DNA of 64,000 nucleotides from Sipunculus nudus (GCA_026874595.1 CM049315.1:34550164-34614163), one strand, 5' to 3'; counted from the first letter of the stretch, positions 47,541 to 58,802 are shown. The notes: generated by a model not told the origin, from the sequence alone. Made by a program: numbers and translations.

Positions 47541-48090
47541 GAGAACATCCCTAGATGTCAAAAACAAAAATTCTACGTCAAACAGTAGAGTTTTGTACCC
47601 TGTCTGAATGTCTTGGGGCTTAAAATGTTTTTGCCAGTAATATAGGTCACCATGACCTAATTTAAGGTATCCATGGAGATTGCCCTAGATGTTTTAGTCA
47701 GTCCCATGCAAAATATAGGTCACCATGACCTAATTTAAGGTTTCCATGAAGATTGCCAAAGACTTCGAATCCTGTATGTAAAAATTCATGCTCTTGGTCC
47801 ATAGTTCACAGAATATAGGTCACCATGACCTAATTTCAGGTTTCCATGCAGATTTACCCAGGATCTGCCTGTATGTCATGTAAGAAGATTCTAGGCCTAT
47901 CAGATACAATTTGTGTCCCATCTGACTGACTGGGTGCCCAAAATCATGTTTTCAGCCTGTAGTTCGCAAAATATAGGTCACCATGACCTTATTTTAGGTG
48001 TCAAAAGAGACTGGCCAAGGACCTCCCTGGATGTACAGTTAGACGTTTTTTAGGTCTAACTGAACTTGATTTATGCCCTGTTAACACATG
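47541..48090. repeat. Decayed ~158-bp tandem array carrying nuclear-receptor palindromes
   Basis: Four units begin with the identical 19-mer ATATAGGTCACCATGACCT (palindromes at 47644-47658, 47717-47731, 47817-47831 and 47975-47989). Each continues with AATTTNAGGTNTCCATGNAG in three of four units, and then GATTGCC-, GGATNTNCCTGNATGTC- and TCTAGGNCTATC-like blocks where not deleted. Spacings of 73, 100 and 158 bp show internal deletions of a roughly 158-bp unit; a partial unit precedes the first palindrome. AGGTCA-CCA-TGACCT is a perfect inverted repeat of the AGGTCA half-site with 3-bp spacing, the classical estrogen-response-element layout. Confidence 0.85.
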
Positions 48091-48685
48091 GACTGCTTCA
48101 TCTGAAGGTCTCAATAATAGGGGAAAAAACGCCTTTTCAGACCATGCCAAATTCCTCAAATTATAGTGGATTCTCTGTTACAGGACAGCAGCAGGACAAG
48201 CAGGTCTCTCATAAAAGACATTGCTGTCAGCACCAGCTTCCAACAAGTCATGTACTGCCATCCCAGTCCCACTTAGGCTGTGTCAGCACCTTGTCACAGA
48301 GTCTGTGTGACTGCCAACAAGAACCACAAGGACAGGACCCTCACCATTATTGTCCACATTTATAGCATGCCCCAGGGAACCTGACGCTTCAAATCAAGGA
48401 TTCCACAAATCTACAGACAGTCACAGATCGCCATGGTGACAGGCATGTAGCAATCTGTTTCTCGGGATCAGTCCAGAAGCATTTTAGCTTCTGAACCAGC
48501 ATCAGCACCTGTGACAGTCCAGTCCTGACAAATCCTGCTAAACTCCCCTGCACTTTGTGGAATTATATGTCAGCACTCCCCTGGGTAAAGGGGATTCTGG
48601 ATTTATCTGTCTGAAGCGTTGCATGCAGGTCACTAATCAGCGGCTTCACAAGGTGATAGGGTTGTTCTGTTCCTTGACTGACTGT
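48091..48685. other. GC-richer unique island, no gene recognised
   Basis: Frames such as 48066-48365 (99 codons) are Gln/His/Ser-rich without a domain and have no clear splice sites. Probably non-coding. Confidence 0.4.
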
Positions 48686-48883
48686 ACGCACCTTATGGAC
48701 TCAGGACACGCACCATATGGACTCAGGACACGCACCATATGGACTCAGGACACGCACCATATGGACTCAGGACACACACCATATGGACTCAGGACAAGCA
48801 CCATATGGACTCAGGACACACACCATATGGACTCAGGACACACACCATATGGACTCAGGACACGCACCATATGGACTCAGGAC
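48686..48883. repeat. 22-bp minisatellite, nine copies
   Basis: The unit is ACGCACCATATGGACTCAGG plus AC, exactly 22 bp and repeated nine times over 198 bp. The first copy has CCTTATGG instead of CCATATGG. Copies 5, 7 and 8 begin ACACAC and copy 6 begins AAGCAC; the others begin ACGCAC. CCATATGG is a perfect 8-bp palindrome in every copy but the first. Frames through the array repeat every 66 bp and give a 133-codon frame (48557-48958) that is an artefact. Confidence 0.95.
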
Positions 48884-49444
48884 ACGGCTGGTTCAGTGTA
48901 CCCTGAAGTAAAACTCTTTTCAACAAAAGGAATGAATACCTTTAAAATTGAAGTATGAAACTGTAGTTGTACTGAATCTGAATGTTTAATGCTTCTGAAG
49001 GTTTAACACTCAAGGTTTAATATGCATACAATGACTCACAGTATTTAGCCATTCTTCTCGCCAAGGCATCTTAGCCTAAATAAAACAAAATATCATGTTT
49101 TTATGTATAGCCTATGAACACTTTCACTAATATATTATAAAGTCTGTTGCTGCTGGCAGTGATCGATGATGTTGGTGGTCACTCACTAACAGGATTTTAA
49201 ATTGTCAATATCAGTCATTTCCTCATTTAATCATATGCAACAGGTCAATCAATATATTTAAAGTAAGTAACTTTGGTAGAATTAGGATGGCAAATTTATA
49301 GCTCTGGCTACAAGCTTTGTATTCTTATCTCTCTAACACCCTTTTCATATATACAAAGCAACACATTTGTACACTTGATAAAACATTAAATACTGTGGAT
49401 TTTACCAGAATTTAACACAGGTAGGAAACATTATTGGTAAATAT
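48884..49444. other. Unique AT-rich sequence, nothing recognised
   Basis: No repeat or gene seen. Confidence 0.5.
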
Positions 49445-49710
49445 TGAGTTTCATGAAAATCCATCAGATTTATGTTAAGTCAGCACCTAAGTCTGGTGAA
49501 CTGTGACCTCAATAAATATACATGGATAATTTTGCAGGGAATCAATCTTAGGTTAGATATATTGGTTAATATTTCTGTGAAGTTTCATCAATTTAATCTA
49601 TTATATTCCCCTCAAGTTAATGCGGTGACACCACATATAAGCTTCATGACCTCTGACCTCATTAAATATGCATGGTATTCCCAGATTTAAACTAAGTAGT
49701 TCAACCTAGG
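49445..49710. repeat. Two-copy tandem repeat of ~134-150 bp with TGACCTC words
   Basis: GTTTCAT begins each copy (49448 and 49582). TGACCTCAATAAATATACAT at 49504 matches TGACCTCATTAAATATGCAT at 49654. The second copy carries an additional TGACCTC upstream (49647). The left edge TTTCATGAAAATCCATCAG resembles repeat tails at 3772 and 35180, suggesting one old dispersed family. Confidence 0.6.
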
Positions 49711-50946
49711 TCAGTTATCACAGTGATGCTAAAAGTTTGAGGACAGATGGACGAGCCATGGTTTTATACCATGATACTTATGTCCTGTTTTTAAACAGAT
49801 GGTTAAAAAAGAAGCATAATCAATGAATAGGAAATTCTCAATTTTCTTCTGGTTCTCTAGGCATGCAATAAATGATGCAACTAGATAACTTATTACTGGT
49901 TTGTTGGAAAATTTAATGAACAACTGGAATAATCATGCTCAGACTTTATTATTAACTCTGGTGATATGGAGATTTTGTATAAGTATTTATATACCACAGG
50001 GTGTAGGCAATTTGTTCAGTATTTTATTTACCCAACTAACCCAGAATCTCACTATTATCCATATGTTAATCAAGAACCTACTGTTTGGAAGAACCTATCT
50101 TGAATAATCCTAAAACATTCAAGGACTTGCATAATTTGACCATTCTTAGCTTGACCTGAAAATCTACTGGAACAACCATTTCCATCAATGTCACCTCCAT
50201 CTGTCAGAGAAAATTGAGCCACAGCTTTGTCCAACTTTCCAACAGGATAAACCAGTTGTTTTGCCTTCACTGAGAGGACGAAAAACCATAATCAATAAAC
50301 CTGAAATCCAGTCATTTCCTACAATATCTGCAATTAATCTCTATACTGGCTGTCTGATTACAATTCCTCTTGGGGATAGATATCATCTTACCATGAAATC
50401 TAAAAAATCTTTTTAATACAATGGCATCATTTAAAAATTTAACCCATGTATCAAATCAATCTATATTATACAGTAGGTTTATTATATGGTTTTAACCCAT
50501 CGCATTTTCAGTCATCCTGAACCACACAGCAATTAGTTTTGTCGAACTACCATCCATCCATCCAATATTCATTTATTAATTAACAAGCATCCTGGTAGAA
50601 ACAATATATTTGTTAAATTTTTATTTTCTTTATTTCTGGTAGAAGCTGTGTTTTATAATGCAATCTTAACCTAAATATAAACAAATTGTACATCTGAAGA
50701 TTCGTTTCAGTTTGGAATTTAGTGACAGGATATAGCACCTGGTTCCTCTCATTTATGGTGTTAACTGGGCCTGTGGACTAACACACCTGCAGGTTATAAG
50801 TATGCAATCATCCCCATAATTTGTTGAACCCTAAAAGGTGCACTAGTAGGTGAGTTTTTAAACATGGATGGAGGGCATAAACTTCCCGTGAAGCCTACAA
50901 AACACTCCCCCTAGTAGGGAGCTTAAGATTGAGTTTCAAACAACTG
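49711..50946. other. Unique sequence, nothing recognised
   Basis: Overlapping short frames only (49729-50270); no domain or splice logic. Confidence 0.5.
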
Positions 50947-51064
50947 ACTCATGTTTTACGGTGCTCAGTTGAATTTGGTAAAGTTTTAGCAAATGCAAAA
51001 TATACTTGTTTGTACTGTTTCTTATATATAAGCATTTGAAAAGTTAAGAGGAAATGGTCCTGCT
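50947..51064 (+). repeat. Dispersed repeat R4, copy B
   Basis: Diverged partner of 26564-26685 in the same orientation. The longest exact block is GCAAATGCAAAATATACTT. Confidence 0.65.
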
Positions 51065-51329
51065 ATGTGGTGATAATCAAATAGTAAATATTTGTATGCT
51101 GAACTAATACTGTGCACAATAAATGTAGGAGCCATTCATGATCAAATATTTATGACAGAAATATGTGCGTAAAATAGCCAACCCACTGGGGATGAATGAA
51201 ACCCTGTAAATTATTGCATATAAGGAAGAAAGTGGAGATTAGCTGAAGTATAATAAAAATTCACAATTTATTTACTGAAATAAAATGTTGTAAAAAATTT
51301 AAGTTTAAAAGCCAAAAATCTCACCAGTG

Positions 51330-51400
51330 CTTGGCTGAGATTTAAACTTATGAACTTGCTCCCGGCTTTGAGTCCTGTACTCTATCTCTAGACCCCAGAA
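51330..51400 (-). mobile_element. tRNA-like SINE head or tRNA pseudogene
   Basis: On the minus strand TAGAGATAGAGTACAGG (complement of 51374-51390) resembles an A-box region, and AAGTTTAAATCTC (complement of 51337-51349) resembles a degenerate B box, about 30 bp apart as in a tRNA. The acceptor stem is not convincing, so this is not a functional tRNA. The body of a SINE could not be matched to the other families here. Confidence 0.4.
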
Positions 51401-53154
51401 GCCAGTAGCAAAATCTTAAATAAGATCTATGCTAGAGCTAACAACTTATAAATAGTATCAAAACATGCAGATTCTAGTGTCATATCACAGGAAAATAAAT
51501 ACATTTCAAAATGACCTACATTCTGTGTAGCAACTAGAATTCAAAATTTGGAGGAGTTTAGTTTCTGTCAGTGTTTCAAGGATGCCAAGGAAATATTTCC
51601 TATTTAATCATAAAAGTTGAAATTTAACATTCCTCAAATCTTAGGAAATATAATGGACAGGTCCTCCCACTATATAAAAAAGTCAGTGAAGCTGATTCCC
51701 ATTTGGATAGAATTAATCCCCAAATGAACCAAATTATCAGTTCATGGTTCTCTTTAATTGATTTATATAATAAAGGGATATAATTAATGCTTCCTAAAAT
51801 GAGAATATTAAATATACCTGTATACCTGACTACCTAAGAAATATGTTAGAATTTGATAATTTCAATTATTTTATAGATTTATCATGTGGTGATGATATTC
51901 TTATTCTATCCAGGCTCTAAATCACACAAGCTGCAAGTTCAATGGCATCTCGTTCCTTTAGCGACAGATCAAGGCGAGACACAATCCCGCAGGAATATCT
52001 CGACCCAATCACTGCTGGCACGGGTCCTTCAGAATTCTTCTTAGCAGTCTTGCACATGAGTGCTTACACTTATTGGTTTGAGGGCACCACTCTGCTATTA
52101 ATTATATATTGATTGACTTGTTCTCGCTGGGTTACTCGCAGATGCACCCAGACATTAATGACACTACCACAGTCCGCCCCAAGCCGAAATTAAACCTTTC
52201 AGCTCTACATCAAAGAGATCCATTTGTTTATGCTCTGGCAGTTACAAGTTTTGGGCGACATTGCACCGCATGTTCGATCATAGTGGGAGCTTCTTCAAAC
52301 AGGGATTTAGGAGCAATGAGCTTGCTTACAGGTGCATGCTGCCTTGACAGGGCTTCAATTGCCATAAACTGTCAGCCCCAGACAAAGTAACAATGTCACA
52401 GCATTTGTTCTGTAACACGGACCCCTGTCACAGACAGTCCTGCCCAAAGGAAACTAAAAGTATTAAATGTGCTGCTTCAGCTTTGCAAAAGGAGATAATT
52501 AAAAATTAAGCTCCCAAATACTTTTGTCTTACTTTTGTACCTTAAATACAAATTCTTCTTATTGTTTCACTGTACCTAAGCTGTTGAAATCTAGAATTTA
52601 ATATTACAAATTTTAATTAAATTTTTGCAAAGATATGAACCCTAATAGTATCTAGAAGTACATGCCTTAATAAACAAACTAATTAGATATTTGTACATTT
52701 AAATAATTTCTCCCTATTTAGCAAATCTCAATGTGAATTGTGATATTTATCAATCAATCTAATCTGATCATTTTTGTTTATGACTTTATATGCACTGTAA
52801 ATTCTCCTTTAACAAATGCATAGATCCATATTGTAAGAGTTGATACTCTACACAAAAAAAAAAGACTTGTGGATTCCTAAAAGATATTTTTTTAAATAAA
52901 GCTAACATATACATATCATTAGTTTAAATTTACATATAATAAATTTATTATTAATTATAACCTTCCTTTGAAAGAGAAATTCTACTGACCACTGATTACA
53001 GTAAATCCTTTGACAAATGTGCACTAAAAAAAATCCAAGAATCTCACAGATCCAGTGGAGTGCATTTATATAGGTTTTTTTGAGTAAAATGCAAACAGAG
53101 AATGATTATCATATATAATATGGTTATGTCAAATAATATAAAATAAAATTTTTT
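51401..53154. other. Unique sequence with a GC-richer island at 51920-52450
   Basis: The island is non-repetitive and contains CTTGACAGGGCTTCAATTG and CATAAACTGTCAG, an inverted pair of TALE-homeodomain-like TGACAG sites, plus CATTAATGACAC. A 93-codon frame (52109-52390) has no recognisable domain. Enhancer identity is inferred, and the rest is plain AT-rich DNA. Confidence 0.3.
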
Positions 53155-53442
53155 TTAAAGATATGTCCATGGCCTGTTGGTGGCACTGTCTATTGAATGA
53201 GGATGGAGGTATTCATTAGACAACAATGATATGTTATTTTTAAGCTTTCTGGATATCAGATTTTATATGCACAGGGTTAGGAATAATCCAGAAGTCATGA
53301 CCTGTTGTTAAGACATTAAAGCGAATCTCTGAGGTTCAACTAGATTACACCATTATACCATTTAGGCAACAGCAGGGTTTGAACCGGGGGCCTTCAGCTC
53401 CAAAGACCAACGCCTTAAGCATTAGGCTATGTCCTACCCCAT
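53155..53442 (-). mobile_element. SINE-2 copy A, tRNA-derived SINE
   Basis: On the minus strand the head has A box TAGCCTAATGCTTAAGGCG (complement of 53411-53429) and B box GGTTCAAACCC (complement of 53375-53385), with a tRNA-like anticodon-arm region between. The body to the left matches 58803-59020, including CTGAGGTTC, ACATGTTATT-type and GTCCATGGCCT blocks. The minus-strand 3' end runs into CTTTAAAAAAAATTTTATTT. It is about 290 bp long. Confidence 0.8.
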
Positions 53443-53551
53443 ATTAACTTAACTGGTCATAAATAAGTAGATGAAACCTTAAGCTAACTGGATTGGAGTA
53501 CATCAGGTCAATTTCTCAATAAATAAAAGAAATTCATGAAATGTTCCATTA

Positions 53552-53943
53552 AGCTATGTTTCCATGTATCCGCAAAAATGTATCAGCAAAAGACGTACGT
53601 ACGTACGTTCTATAGTGGGCAGTCCGCAAAAAATGTTTCCATAAGAATGTACGTTTTTCTGGCGGATACCCTTTAACGTGCCTCTTTCAAAACTGAAAGG
53701 ACAACAGGCAGGAAGAAGCTAGGTCAGTTTTAAGTCTCATCACACCTGGCGCCGGGCACTGTTGGGAAATGTAGGCATTTTTGCTATCCGTAAAACGGAT
53801 GAATCGCTCACTGATCCATTTTGATGCTGTCCGTTTTTGCAGATACGCATGCGGAGCACGTTAAAACAGTTCATCTTATAAAGAGGGATCCGATTTTTTG
53901 CGTACGAGACGTACAAGATTTACAGATGAATGGAAACACAGCT
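53552..53943. mobile_element. 392-bp MITE, AGCT(A/G)TGTTTCCAT termini, TA target
   Basis: The left end AGCTATGTTTCCATGTATC matches the inverse right end AGCTGTGTTTCCATTCATC. TA flanks both sides (53550-53551 and 53944-53945). Inside the left end is (ACGT)4 at 53593-53608, and near the right end GCGTACGAGACGTAC. GC-rich interior with no coding capacity. Confidence 0.75.
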
Positions 53944-54459
53944 TATGCCTATTAAGTATCATCAGTTATAATTAAATCACCCCTGCCACAGCTCCTTTAG
54001 TTATATAATGCTAAGATAGTTTTAGTCAGAATTGCTGCCATTCTGGAATTTGAGAAATCATGCCTTTCTGTGAATTGAAGAAAACATAACATGAACATCT
54101 TTGCTGTAATCTTGTCACCTGATATTGCAGAAGGTCACTACCCCATGAAATACCAAGGAATGCATTTGGTACAAGAAAAAATTGTACATTTTAATTGATT
54201 GGGATCCTAAGAACATTAATAGGAACAAAATCAAACATGATGTCCATTTTGCTGATATAAACTAATTATTCTGTAAATGTATAAACACAGTTTGAAGAAT
54301 ATAAATAAATCTGAATAAAATTCAAATAAATCTGAATAAAATTCAAAATTTCATACTATGTTCTAAAGGAAACTGTTTTATTAACAAATGGTCATGTTTT
54401 GCATCCATTACTGATCTTGTCTATATATGGAAGTATTAATAAAGTCATTAGCTATACCT

Positions 54460-55085
54460 GTAATAACTGGATTATGATTGAACCTTTTAGAGCTTGAAAT
54501 ATAGAATTCCTGCCCTGGTCTGACTTGTCTCTGAAAACCTCAGTGTTTCAATTATTATGGAATTTATAATTATAATAACTGGAAAATGGTTAATAACAGA
54601 TGATTATTTAACACATGCTATCAGCTTACAATATATTTATAGTGTTTTAATTATTTAAGTAATTCTAATTAACACAATGTTATTATGGAACATTTGATTG
54701 TTTAAGATATGCTATAAGTTAATTTACAACAGTGTGTCTAAATTATTAAAAGATTCATCACTGAAATAGCTGAAGTATGGTTGAAAACAGTTGATTGATA
54801 AACAGATGTGATCAGTTCACAATTGTGTGTCTGAATTATTAAAAGTATTTATGACTTAAATAACTGAATTATGGTTGAAAACAGTTGATCCATTTACAGT
54901 TGTGTTCAGTTCACAATAGTGTGTCAGAATTATAACAGGGTTTACGGTATATAATGAAAATAACTGAAGTATGTACAAAAACATGATTGTTTAACAGATG
55001 CCATAAGTTTACATTTAAGGATTTAATAATTATATTAACTGAAGTATGGTAGATAACATATTTTAACAGATGTTAATCATGTAAT
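54460..55085. repeat. Decayed ~95-bp tandem array, about seven units
   Basis: The unit runs ATAACTGAAGTATGGTTGAA, AACAGTTGATTGTTTAACAG, ATGTGATCAGTTCACAATAG, TGTGTCTGAATTATTAAAAG. The best pair is offset by 94 bp (ATGG at 54777 and 54871). Unit starts are visible near 54460, 54575, 54765, 54859, 54960 and 55034. Outer units are strongly diverged. Confidence 0.75.
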
Positions 55086-55830
55086 CAGTTTCTCGTAATA
55101 AATGTCCATGTGCTAAAGAATCCTTGCACTGTCATCTGATAAAAAAAATGGTAGGACATTCTTCCAGGACTTTGATAAAGCAGACCTATTCGACAAGGTC
55201 TTGCTAATAACAACATAATCAGCTGAAGGATGTTTTCTCCACACGTTTCTGATGCAATGACATGCCCCTTCGTGATCTAAGCTGTAGATTTATCCCTTTT
55301 CTCCAGGTTTGGTGTGGAAGCACAGAGTTGATGGATTGTTGGAGATGAAATATTCCACTCGGGGGGAACTGTATTCTACCAGCCGAAAGACAAAGTGGGC
55401 CATTATTACACCAAATATTCCCTAAATCACACCAAAATGAAGCAGAAAGCATCTTGTCTGCAATGTTGTTTACAGCCAATTACTCAGTTATTTTGTTGAA
55501 ACAATAAACGCAGAATGAGCAATGTTGGACGGATGTGGAAGCTGGGAACAAATGACCAAGCACAGGAACTGGTGTTATGCTATTAAACTCACGGCAGACT
55601 TTGTCTCCGGGGTGCGGTGAGCACTGCACCAGCAAATTGATCAGCCTTTGCAGTGTTGCAGCTGATAGTATGATTCATACCAGTCTTCTGTTTCTTGGCC
55701 ACTGTTACAGCACCAACAGCAAACCTGGCTTTATTCCTGCACCAGCCTTGTCATGGATACTCCTCCACCGGATGAACATGATACCACATTATATGTGGCC
55801 CGTCAAATTATAGATGCGTTCCTGTCTGAG
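55086..55830. other. GC-richer unique island, candidate regulatory DNA
   Basis: 55190-55830 is non-repetitive with Fox/Hox-like phrases (GTTGTTTACAGCC, CCAATTACTC, AACAATAAACGC). Frames on both strands (55219-55479 minus, 55577-55813 plus) show no domain. No splice-supported exon was found. Confidence 0.3.
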
Positions 55831-56480
55831 GAGCTGCATCTGAATCACCATAACATGTATTTATAAGACCACATGAAGCCATGTTGCTAAAAAAAAAACC
55901 TGACTTCCACAATCTCTGAGAATAAAAACAGTCATGCAGCCTTCAGAAGTCATGTTACCTCTGTGGTGTTTTATACTTTGACTCCTGTGGTGCTTCATGT
56001 TATTGTATAAAATAGAAATTTTTTGTTTTGTGAATCACCTCATACTAAGGAGATCCTAATTACATCAGAAGGGTGCTTAATAGATTTAAAGATGTGCCTT
56101 AATCACTGGAATATAAACCTATATGTATTTAGATACAAAGAGAGAGATCGAGAGTATGAGAGATCAAGAGCTAAAAAAGAGACAGGGAAAAAGAAAGACA
56201 GGGAGAAGATAAATTATTATTTCCCATAAAACAAAATAACATTGGATATTACACACGGTACACAGATGTTTTTGTGCCTGGAGATTAGCCCATTCAAGCT
56301 TTTACTTTGTATGACACAAAACATCTTGTAACCACTGTTTGAAACAGGAGAAAGTGTACAGAAGAAAAGAAAATAGAGGAAAAAACATTTAGAATATGGT
56401 GTTAAAGCAAACATTAAAATTTCTGGTATAACACTTGATTATATAATTATATGATTATAAGAAAACTGAAAGTGAATCAT
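55831..56480. other. Unique AT-rich sequence with a purine-rich patch
   Basis: 56130-56210 is an imperfect GAGA/AAAGA patch, and the 68-codon frame across it is Lys/Arg/Glu-rich low complexity. Nothing else seen. Confidence 0.5.
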
Positions 56481-56837
56481 CCCAGTGGGCGCGCAACATT
56501 TTTCAATATTGAAAACATTTTAAAATGAGGTCGAAATATTTTCACTCGTTTTAAACATCAAATCAATAATGATTTGACATTGATGATTCAATGTTGAATA
56601 TCAACTAGGTTTCATTTCAACACATTGAATCAATGTTGATGTTTTGCTAGCAATTCAATCTTAACTTTTCAACAATTTGTCAATATTGAATCAATATTGA
56701 TATGACAAAAATCTCTCAAAGAATGTTGATGATTCAAGGTTGAAGCAATTTCCAAATATAATGCTTTTCCAATATTGCTTCAATATTGATGATAAATATT
56801 GATTCAACAATAAATCAATTATGACTTGCCCACTGGG
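56481..56837. mobile_element. 357-bp MITE built from CAATATTGA palindromes
   Basis: The terminal inverted repeat is CCCAGTGGGC at 56481-56490 and GCCCACTGGG at 56828-56837. The interior is filled with variants of TCAATATTGA/TCAATGTTGA (for example 56503, 56588, 56631, 56682, 56692, 56772 and 56783), each palindromic or nearly so. Target duplication is unclear (TCAT on the left, ATAT on the right). No coding capacity. CCCAGTGGGC termini with ATTGAAT-rich interiors are known from invertebrate MITEs; the superfamily is not assigned. Confidence 0.75.
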
Positions 56838-56952
56838 ATATTAAAACAATTTATCTGATATGATGTAATACTTTAATTTGTTTTATATATTCCATATATT
56901 TGGGACCACATGAGAACCTTTAATTGACCTTTATGTTTCTCAGTCTCAATGA

Positions 56953-57534
56953 AGCTACGTTTCCATTAGCAAGAACACAAATATGGCGTTTCCATATGAA
57001 GGATGAGACAGGTGATTTCTAGACATTTCCACACAATTACATTACCGGTACAAAAATTTCAGTTTCATTTGGTGAATTTTGTATAACTTACCAAAGTGAG
57101 TATTGTAGAATTAAAGGCATGTTTGAATCTGTATTTATCTGAAAAATATAAATATGTCGCTCGACGTATTTAAAGTTACTCTTCCTCCACATCCCACATT
57201 TCCATTCTCTAATCATTTAAACGTCACTGTGATACAGAGAGTTTGCAGAGCATAAACAGTATGGGGCATTTCATTTATAAATGATACCTAATCTTTCCTT
57301 ATCTGTGACAACCATCAATGAACATTAAAATTGTCTTGGCTTCAGCATTCTTGTTTTTCTTAGACACTAAAGACAGGGATGCCCTCCCTTCAATAGGTTA
57401 TTTTAAGGAAATTCCCGAGGAAACCTTGCTCTTGCAATCACTAACATTAATATGGAAATACTCCAGCGATATTACCATAGTTAAGTGATTTTTAACATGC
57501 TTACTCTAGCATTTGGGCTTATGGAAACGCAGCT
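56953..57534. mobile_element. 582-bp MITE with AGCT(A/G)CGTTTCCAT termini
   Basis: The left end AGCTACGTTTCCATTAGC matches the inverse right end AGCTGCGTTTCCATAAGC in 16 of 18 positions. The termini resemble the element at 53552 but the interior is unrelated. An additional GCGTTTCCATATG lies just inside the left end. TA flanks are not preserved (GA and AT). Confidence 0.65.
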
Positions 57535-58802
57535 ATATAGTGATGTGCCATTTAATAAATTACATTAATGACTGATCATTTTCTTTCACAATCATTCATC
57601 AGTCTCTTTTTCAATATCAAGGGATATGATTTTACAACCAGTACTGGACACTTGTAGCAAATAACTAGATTCATGTCTGCCTTTATTTTCTGTCTTTTCC
57701 AAAAAGGTCAACATGTTTATGTCACATTTGATCCAATTTATTATACCAATTATTTGTTAAATCTAAAAAATGTATTTAACTTGTATAAGATTCAGCTGTA
57801 AACTGTTTTTTCTTTATAAACTGTGTTAACAGTGAAGTTTCTGGCATGTATTCCTGATACACGTGCAAGTTCTCTGGATAAACCATCAATACAATTAGAA
57901 TCTATACTAATAATACTATAAAATCCATTTTAAAAATGAAAGGAAATGCACTAGCTTCCTAAATCCCTTTAAAACATGTGTCATGAAAGCATAAACAAAA
58001 AGTTGAAATGACTAAAAGCTTCTCAATTCTTCCATTCACTTCTATTTTAATAACCTGCTAATTAACTACCTGGAAGACCATTTCTGACATTTTTTTTTAT
58101 TTCTCGCAATGCCATTTAGGGATTACCATCTTGATGGTTGGACCGCATGTCAGGTCTGCCCACCAAATTAACGGTAGCAATAAGGTGGCAATGGTGAACT
58201 TTGCACACCATTGACTATTTCATCCACTTCAAAAATTTACACTTCTCTAAACAGTAGTGATGACAATGTTTTTTAGCCCTATCTTGTTATGGTAAAGAAT
58301 CCTTTATACCAAAACATTATTGTGATTCAGATTATCTAGATTATCTCCAAAATTTACTGTGCATGCAGCTCCTTACTTTACCCAAAACCTTCACAAACTT
58401 TCATCAAAATCAATAAATGATGATAAAGTCAGACCAACAAACCAACCAACAGTGATTAACACATAATACCTCCTGGTCATATAAAATATTAGAAAACATC
58501 TCCTCCCAGATAGTTTTTTTCACTGAATGAACATTACATCTGACTAAGAAATAACTGTGATACATGAACTAGATTGTTATTGTATATGAAAATAATCCCA
58601 TTTCAATGGGCCTTGTGACTACAAAACTACATGTGTTCTTTACCATGGCCCGTGGCACAGATCTCCACAAGCAGATGCCCTTTATTATCCAAAGGTTCCA
58701 GTGACAGGTTACAGATGCTACCTTATTGATCTTGTTCTGACAATACTGAAAGCTTGGGTTGCATGCTTCCATGGGAACTGAGGAAAGATACATAAGTAAC
58801 TA
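57535..58802. other. Unique sequence, nothing firm
   Basis: 58395-58450 (CTTTCATCAAAATC followed by CAGACCAACAAACCAACCAAC) looks like a repeat tail. The 74-codon minus-strand frame at 58569-58793 has no domain. Confidence 0.45.

Noticed and set aside
48686-48883. CRISPR-like regular repeat
   Set aside because: The 22-bp units are contiguous with no spacers, in an animal genome context.
48557-48958. 133-codon frame with MDSGHAPYGLRT-type repeats
   Set aside because: It is the 22-bp minisatellite read through three registers. Nothing outside the array supports a gene.
52109-52390. 93-codon plus-strand frame
   Set aside because: No domain, no splice context; it starts in the middle of a GC-richer island that better fits non-coding DNA.
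53375-53435. Functional tRNA gene on the minus strand
   Set aside because: A and B boxes are good, but the acceptor stem does not pair and the sequence continues into a SINE body shared with 58803-59160.
55219-55813. Opposing 86- and 78-codon frames
   Set aside because: No family resemblance and no splice signals at the edges; GC-rich DNA stays open by composition.
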